Assembly: GCF_014201515.1 (NCBI RefSeq)
Contig: NZ_JACHEQ010000007.1
Location: 87,782-151,781 of the forward strand
Direction of reading: 5' to 3'
From: Anoxybacillus mongoliensis
Lineage (GTDB): Bacteria; Bacillota; Bacilli; Bacillales; Anoxybacillaceae
Length of the DNA: 64,000 nucleotides
The notes under the pieces are model-generated. The model was not told where the DNA came from and did not search any database. It saw only the letters and a program-made list of their open reading frames with translations. Shown here one piece after another: positions 59,661 through 64,000 of the stretch (within the stretch, counting starts at the first letter, position 1; the number at the start of each line of letters is the position of its first letter). Position numbers and translations under genes: made by a program.

Positions 59661-60952
59661 TGCAAACCAAGTCGACAAAAAATCGTATCAACATGTTTTA
59701 AATGATAGTTATAATCAAAGCAATCAGCGATTTGCTCTTTTGTTAAACGGCTTGTAATCATTTCGTCCGCTTCAATTAACGAGCGAAACGGCACTTGTTT
59801 TTCCCACGCTTCCATCGCTTTTGGTTGCACGAGATCATACGCCTCCTCTCGCGTCATGCCTGTGTCAATAAGCGCAAGTAATACACGTTGCGAATAAATA
59901 AGTCCGAGCGTACGATCCATATTTTTCTTCATGTTTTCTGGGAATACAGTCAAGTTTTTCACGATATTTGTAAAGCGGTTGAGCATGTAGTCTAATGCGA
60001 TCGTTGCATCCGGTAAAATAATGCGCTCCGCTGACGAATGCGAAATGTCACGCTCATGCCAAAGTGGTACATTTTCATACGCCGTTAACATATAGCCGCG
60101 AATCACACGCGCCATTCCTGTCATATTTTCCGAACCGATTGGGTTGCGTTTATGTGGCATCGCTGATGAACCTTTTTGTCCTTTAGCGAAAAACTCTTCC
60201 ACTTCACGTGTTTCACTTTTTTGCAGTCCTCGAATCTCAACCGCGAATTTTTCAATCGATGTCGCAATTAAAGCGAGCGTCGCCATATAGTGCGCATGGC
60301 GATCACGCTGTAACGTTTGGGTTGAAATAGGCGCAGGCTGCAAACCGAGTTTTTCGCATACGTACTGTTCGACAAACGGGTCAATGTTTGCATACGTACC
60401 GACAGCACCAGAAATTTTACCAACGCGCACCGTTTCGGCCGCTTGCTTAAATCGTTCTAAATTGCGCTCCATTTCGGCATACCAGAGCGCCAATTTTAAT
60501 CCAAATGTCGTCGGCTCGGCATGCACACCGTGCGTTCGCCCCATCATGACCGTATATTTATGTTCGATCGCCTTCTCCTTTAATACCGCAATAAAGTTTT
60601 CTAAGTCGCGCAATAAAATTTCATTTGCTTGTTTTAATAAGTACGATAATGCTGTATCAACAACATCGGTAGACGTAAGTCCATAATGTACCCATTTTCG
60701 TTCTTCTCCTAACGTTTCTGATACCGCACGAGTAAAGGCAACGACATCATGACGCGTCTCTTCTTCAATTTCTTTAATACGCGCAATATCGAATGAAGCA
60801 TTTTGACGAATTTTTACAACATCTTCTTTCGGGATCACGCCTAACTCAGCCCAAGCTTCACAAGCTAAAATTTCGACTTCCAACCAAGCACGAAAACGGT
60901 TTTCTTCCGTCCAAATCGCACCCATTTCTGGCCTTGTATAACGTTCAATCAT
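59657..60952 (-). CDS. purB: adenylosuccinate lyase
   Basis: 431-residue lyase acting at two steps (SAICAR to AICAR, adenylosuccinate to AMP). It begins [20 protein letters not shown]; signature [20 protein letters not shown] holds the catalytic Ser loop, and [14 protein letters not shown] the catalytic His. Start ATG 60952 follows GGAGGATGAACGT and overlaps the purK stop by four bases. Confidence 0.97.
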   Translation of the reverse strand: MIERYTRPEMGAIWTEENRFRAWLEVEILACEAWAELGVIPKEDVVKIRQNASFDIARIKEIEEETRHDVVAFTRAVSETLGEERKWVHYGLTSTDVVDTALSYLLKQANEILLRDLENFIAVLKEKAIEHKYTVMMGRTHGVHAEPTTFGLKLALWYAEMERNLERFKQAAETVRVGKISGAVGTYANIDPFVEQYVCEKLGLQPAPISTQTLQRDRHAHYMATLALIATSIEKFAVEIRGLQKSETREVEEFFAKGQKGSSAMPHKRNPIGSENMTGMARVIRGYMLTAYENVPLWHERDISHSSAERIILPDATIALDYMLNRFTNIVKNLTVFPENMKKNMDRTLGLIYSQRVLLALIDTGMTREEAYDLVQPKAMEAWEKQVPFRSLIEADEMITSRLTKEQIADCFDYNYHLKHVDTIFCRLGLQ

Positions 60953-62097
60953 ACGTTCATCCTCCGATCTGTCCAAATCGCTAAGTCGTCTATTTTTCGT
61001 TGCATCGCATCGACATCTTCAACTAACCACGTGATATGTCCCATTTTCCGCTTCGGCTTTGCCTCTTTTTTTCCGTAAAAATGAACATGAGCATCACGAA
61101 ATTGAGTGATATTTCGGATGACTGCATCGACATGTTCACCTAAAATATTGACCATCATTGTAGGTTTTAATAGCTCGGTACTGCCAAGCGGCCAATCACA
61201 AATGGCACGAATATGTTGCTGAAATTGTGATGTGATACAACCGTTTATTGTATAATGACCTGAGTTGTGCGGTCTAGGGGCAAGCTCATTAATATACAGT
61301 TGTCCGTTTTCTGTCAAAAACATTTCAATCGCTAACGTACCTACTAGTTGAAACGCTTCGGCTAACTGCTTCGCATATGTTTTTGCCTGTTCAATGATTG
61401 GTTGACTGACTCGAGCTGGGGCAATTGTTTCATGCAAAATGTTCTCGCGATGAATGTTTTCAACAACTGGAAATAGTGCCACCTCACCAGAAACATTTCG
61501 GGCAACGATAATGGATAACTCTTTTACAAACGGCACCCACGCCTCCAATACACACTCACCATAAGTTAAAAGCGAGCGCGCCACATGTATATCATCTAAA
61601 CAACGAATGACGACTTGCCCTTTTCCATCATATCCCCCACGGCACGTTTTCAACACAGATGGAATGCCGATCTCTCGAATCGATCGTTCTAATTCTTCTT
61701 CTTTTAGTACCAGACGATAAGGTGCAACAGGTAAACCAACAGACTGGACGGCTCGTTTTTCTTTCCAGCGATGCTGTGTGATCGCAAGAAGCTCGCTTCC
61801 TTGAGGCACATACGCCTTCTCTACTAATCGATTCAACGCATCCGCATCAATATTTTCAAATTCATATGTTATGACATCACTTACTTCAGCTAACTGACAT
61901 AATGCTTGTTCATCGCTATATGAAGCAACAATTTCAATATCGGCCACTTGCGCACACGGAGATTGGGGAGTCGGATCGAGTACTGCCACAAAAAATCCCA
62001 TCTCTTTTGCAGCGATCGCCATCATTCTTCCTAGCTGACCCCCGCCAATGATGCCGATCGTTTGCCCCGGAACAATCGTTTTATTCAAGTTGATCAC
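60949..62097 (-). CDS. purK: N5-CAIR synthetase
   Basis: 382-residue ATP-grasp enzyme making N5-carboxy-AIR from AIR, bicarbonate and ATP. Motifs: [40 protein letters not shown] and [19 protein letters not shown]. Overlaps purE by 17 bases. Confidence 0.96.
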   Translation of the reverse strand: MINLNKTIVPGQTIGIIGGGQLGRMMAIAAKEMGFFVAVLDPTPQSPCAQVADIEIVASYSDEQALCQLAEVSDVITYEFENIDADALNRLVEKAYVPQGSELLAITQHRWKEKRAVQSVGLPVAPYRLVLKEEELERSIREIGIPSVLKTCRGGYDGKGQVVIRCLDDIHVARSLLTYGECVLEAWVPFVKELSIIVARNVSGEVALFPVVENIHRENILHETIAPARVSQPIIEQAKTYAKQLAEAFQLVGTLAIEMFLTENGQLYINELAPRPHNSGHYTINGCITSQFQQHIRAICDWPLGSTELLKPTMMVNILGEHVDAVIRNITQFRDAHVHFYGKKEAKPKRKMGHITWLVEDVDAMQRKIDDLAIWTDRRMNV

Positions 62098-62569
62098 TAC
62101 TTTCCATCACTTGTTTTCGAATTGCCTCGCGCCGTGCACGTAACGCTTCCATATACGTTGGTTCATACGTTCCAAGAATCGAAACAGCAAGCAGCGCGGC
62201 ATTCATAGCCCCTGCTTTTCCGATCGCTACGGTCGCAACAGGCACCCCGCCTGGCATTTGCACAATAGATAACAACGAATCGAGGCCGTTCAACGTCTTA
62301 GACATAATTGGAACACCGATAACCGGTAATGTTGTTTTGGCTGCTACCATTCCAGGCAAATGAGCAGCCCCACCTGCCCCAGCAATAATGACTTTAATTC
62401 CTCGCTTTTCAGCTGTTTCAGCATACGTAAACATAAAGTCCGGTGTACGATGAGCTGAAACAACTTTTTTCTCAAATGGAATATGCAATTCTTCTAATAT
62501 ATCACATGCATGACGCATCGTTTCCCAATCTGATTGACTTCCCATAATAACAGCGACAAGTGGCTGCAT
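62081..62569 (-). CDS. purE: N5-CAIR mutase
   Basis: 162-residue class I PurE, converting N5-CAIR to CAIR. It has [39 protein letters not shown] and [20 protein letters not shown]. First gene of the pur operon, start ATG 62569 after AAAGAGGTGAATACGG, downstream of a guanine riboswitch. Confidence 0.97.
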   Translation of the reverse strand: MQPLVAVIMGSQSDWETMRHACDILEELHIPFEKKVVSAHRTPDFMFTYAETAEKRGIKVIIAGAGGAAHLPGMVAAKTTLPVIGVPIMSKTLNGLDSLLSIVQMPGGVPVATVAIGKAGAMNAALLAVSILGTYEPTYMEALRARREAIRKQVMESSDQLE

Positions 62570-62594
62570 CCGTATTCACCTCTTTTTATAATCA

Positions 62595-62759
62595 GAAAAA
62601 AATCCAGAACAACGCCCCTCTTCATAAGGGAAAGCATCGTTCTGGACATATTTCGCCCCTAGGGTGAAAAAAGCCAATAGGATCCTTTCCCTCATAGTCC
62701 AATAATTTACGGTTATTGGGTAGAGACTTTTGGGCCATATTCCCAAAATTATATGAGGG
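62595..62759 (-). ncRNA. guanine riboswitch with transcription terminator, pur operon leader
   Basis: The aptamer lies at 62759-62689. It has a P1 stem CCCTCATA/TATGAGGG and the core elements GGGAATATGG, GTCTCTACC (one base off the common GTTTCTACC) and CCGTAAA. In GGACTATGAG the ligand-pairing base is C (complement of 62697), so guanine class. Downstream, CCAGAAC (62645-62639) and GTTCTGG (62610-62604) close a long hairpin followed by seven or eight U residues (62602-62595), a rho-independent terminator. Excess guanine or hypoxanthine should therefore stop transcription before purE. Confidence 0.95.
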
Positions 62760-62784
62760 TTTAATAATGTATTCATTTACTTTC

Positions 62785-62814
62785 ATCTTACCAGTCGTTT
62801 TTCAATCATGTCAA
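62785..62814 (-). promoter_or_regulatory. sigma-A promoter of the pur operon
   Basis: On the minus strand TTGACA (62814-62809) and TAAGAT (62790-62785) are 18 bases apart, just upstream of the riboswitch. Confidence 0.85.
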
Positions 62815-62817
62815 CAC

Positions 62818-62861
62818 AAAATCGAACATTTTATTAATAAAAATAATTAATGTTCGGATTT
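62818..62861. promoter_or_regulatory. two inverted PurBoxes (PurR operator)
   Basis: Minus strand 62861-62849 reads AAATCCGAACATT, an exact fit to AWWWCCGAACWWT. Plus strand 62818-62830 reads AAAATCGAACATT, one base off. They face each other across 18 bases, the arrangement bound by the Bacillus PurR dimer, and lie directly upstream of the -35. They could also affect the divergent Hsp20-like gene. Confidence 0.88.
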
Positions 62862-62927
62862 TGCTTAAAAATCACCATTTTGCCTTTTTCGTCGTATAGT
62901 GAAAAGAAAAAAGAAGGAGGGAAATCA

Positions 62928-63317
62928 ATGGACTGGACAAAACAATGGGAATCATTTTTTTCTAATCCTTTTTGGAATGCATCAAACACCCTTTCTTCTC
63001 ATTCACCCGGCATCAATATGTATCGTCGTAATAATGAGTTGCTTGTTGTCGCTGCCATCCCCGGTTTAGAGAATGTACGTGATGCAGAAGTATATATTCA
63101 TTATAATACATTGGAGATCAAAACGAATGTCACATTACATTTTGAAGGATTTGAACTAATTGAGGAAGGAATTACACAAGGGCCTTTTGAACGAGTGATA
63201 CAACTTCCTTTTCCTGTAGGTGAGAAAGTAGAAGCTGTGTACGAGAATGGGTTGCTTTTTATTCAGTTACATCGCCTTATTCCTGATCATATAAAGAGAA
63301 AAGTAGAAATTAAATAA
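62928..63317 (+). CDS. Hsp20/alpha-crystallin-like protein
   Basis: 129-residue protein from ATG 62928 after AAGGAGGGAAATCA. After a short Trp/Phe-rich N-terminus (MDWTKQWESFFSNPFW) it has an alpha-crystallin-like beta domain (INMYRRNNELLVVAAIPGLE, FERVIQLPFPVGEKVEAVYE, NGLLFIQLHRL). The NGLL-x-I-x-L element is the family's C-terminal strand signature. It may be a small heat-shock chaperone or a spore-associated Hsp20-like protein. Divergent from purE, so its upstream region overlaps the PurR operator. Confidence 0.82.
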   Translation: MDWTKQWESFFSNPFWNASNTLSSHSPGINMYRRNNELLVVAAIPGLENVRDAEVYIHYNTLEIKTNVTLHFEGFELIEEGITQGPFERVIQLPFPVGEKVEAVYENGLLFIQLHRLIPDHIKRKVEIK

Positions 63318-63322
63318 AAAAT

Positions 63323-63350
63323 GAGCTAACCGATATCGGTTAGCTCTTCA
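63323..63350 (+). terminator. terminator of the Hsp20-like gene
   Basis: GAGCTAACCGAT and ATCGGTTAGCTC form a perfect 12-bp palindromic stem directly after the gene. Only TT follows, so the U-run is weak. Confidence 0.65.
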
Positions 63351-63393
63351 CTATGGGGGAGAGGATTGTAAAAGCGTTAAACGCAAATACATG

Positions 63394-63435
63394 GACAAAA
63401 AAAGTTAGAGAACAAAGTTGATATGCTCTCTAACT
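63394..63435 (-). terminator. rRNA operon terminator
   Basis: On the minus strand AAGTTAGAGA (63435-63426) and TCTCTAACTT (63411-63402) form a 10-bp stem, followed by TTTTTTG. It lies just downstream of the 5S gene. Confidence 0.85.
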
Positions 63436-63445
63436 TGCTATGTCC

Positions 63446-63561
<116 letters not shown>

Positions 63562-63913
63562 GCAAACATGCTTTTTTCGTTTCGCCTCTTTAGGCGTGAA
63601 GGATGATTCCTTCAAAACTAGATAACAGACTAAGCAGTCGCCTTCGCTTTTCTCGATGTCTAGCTTCGAACTAACATCCTCCTACGCCTTTCGCTTTTTC
63701 CGTTCGACGTGCACGCACGTCTTCGTCAAAAGCTTCTGGCTCCGTCGGATGTTTTCTTGGCTACGTCAAGAACCGTTCTACGCTTTTCTTATTGTCTAGC
63801 TGCGGCTCCTAGCCCCTCGAATGGCTTCAGTCCTGCTGTGGCGGCAACAGCCTCCTCGCAGGCCTTTCGCGTTCTTCGTGGCTGAACAGTCGCCTCCGCT
63901 TTTCGTATGTGTT
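63562..63913. repeat. long 23S-5S spacer with a repeated module
   Basis: The spacer is about 350 bases, several times the usual Bacillus length. It contains related modules: GCAGTCGCCTTCGCTTTTCT then TGTCTAGCT (about 63634-63664), CTACGCTTTTCTTATTGTCT then AGCTGCGGCTCC (about 63778-63810), and ACAGTCGCCTCCGCTTTTCG then TATGTGTTTAG (about 63887-63915). These resemble short interspersed palindromic repeats seen in Bacillaceae intergenic DNA. No tRNA gene is present. Confidence 0.7.
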
Positions 63914-64000
63914 TAGTTAAGTCCTCGATCGATTAGTATCCGTCAGCTACACGTGTCGCCACGCTTCCACCTCGGACCTATCTACCTTGTCATCTTCAAG
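63914..64000 (-). rRNA. rrl: 23S ribosomal RNA, 3' end
   Basis: Minus strand reads CTTGAAGATGACAAGGTAGA, TAGGTCCGAGGTGGAAGC and GACGGATACTAATCGATCGA followed by GGACTTAAC, the 3' end of bacterial 23S rRNA. The rest of the gene lies beyond the window. Confidence 0.95.

Noticed and set aside
62576..62776. Short open frame in the purE leader
   Set aside because: It runs through the riboswitch aptamer and terminator and has no ribosome site.

Overview
The window is chromosomal DNA from a low-GC Gram-positive bacterium of the family Bacillaceae. The gene content and order suggest Anoxybacillus or a close Geobacillus-type thermophile. The grounds are the conserved Bacillus order yerA-yerB-yerC-pcrB-pcrA-ligA-camS with gatCAB nearby, a 12-gene pur operon with a PurR operator and guanine riboswitch, an aa3-type quinol oxidase operon, strong AGGAGG-type ribosome binding sites, and an ISBst12-like IS66 element. 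Genus is an inference from gene content; no database was searched.

Layout. 1-3956 (minus): the start of a PAS/HisKA_3 sensor kinase, then a sulfide-detoxification operon of sulfide:quinone oxidoreductase, DUF1641 protein and a CstB-like persulfide dioxygenase-rhodanese, with a CstR/CsoR-like operator upstream. 4129-7361 (plus): an OmpR-type two-component system, a His/Met-rich membrane protein and PspA. 7399-9663 (minus): a lipoprotein and a membrane HD-GYP phosphodiesterase. 9775-14398 (plus): a Pho-box-like promoter, a secreted copper-amine-oxidase-N/beta-propeller protein, then pstS-pstC-pstA without pstB. 14402-18243 (minus): qoxABCD. 18621-26570: an aldehyde dehydrogenase, two paralogous heptad-repeat coiled-coil proteins, gatCAB, and adenine deaminase under a guanine-class (C74) riboswitch that appears to act on translation.

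26631-38440 is accessory DNA. An IS3-family element (27514-28896) truncates a secreted-protein gene. An ISBst12-like IS66 element (36077-37691) has a frameshifted transposase. Between them lies a putative ribosomally synthesised peptide cluster on the minus strand: a 31-codon peptide gene with its own promoter and a downstream hairpin, two adjacent SagB-type flavin dehydrogenases, an MFS exporter and a DCC-motif thiol oxidoreductase. No YcaO cyclodehydratase is present and the peptide has no cysteine, so it does not look like a standard azole-forming system. This is the best candidate for an undescribed system here. A GNAT acetyltransferase and a strikingly GC-rich HTTM/gamma-carboxylase-like gene follow on the plus strand, and after the IS66 element comes a single-chain fusion of an MNT nucleotidyltransferase and a HEPN domain.

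38572-49963: P5C dehydrogenase, camS, ligA, pcrA, pcrB, yerC, yerB, yerA (a second adenine-deaminase-family protein), a DUF2892 membrane protein and a 34-residue membrane peptide. 49926-62861 (minus): purEKBCSQLFMNHD, tightly overlapped, under two inverted PurBoxes, a sigma-A promoter and a transcription-terminating guanine riboswitch. 62928-63317 (plus): a divergent Hsp20-like protein. 63394-64000 (minus): the end of an rRNA operon (23S 3' end, an unusually long repeat-bearing spacer, 5S, terminator).
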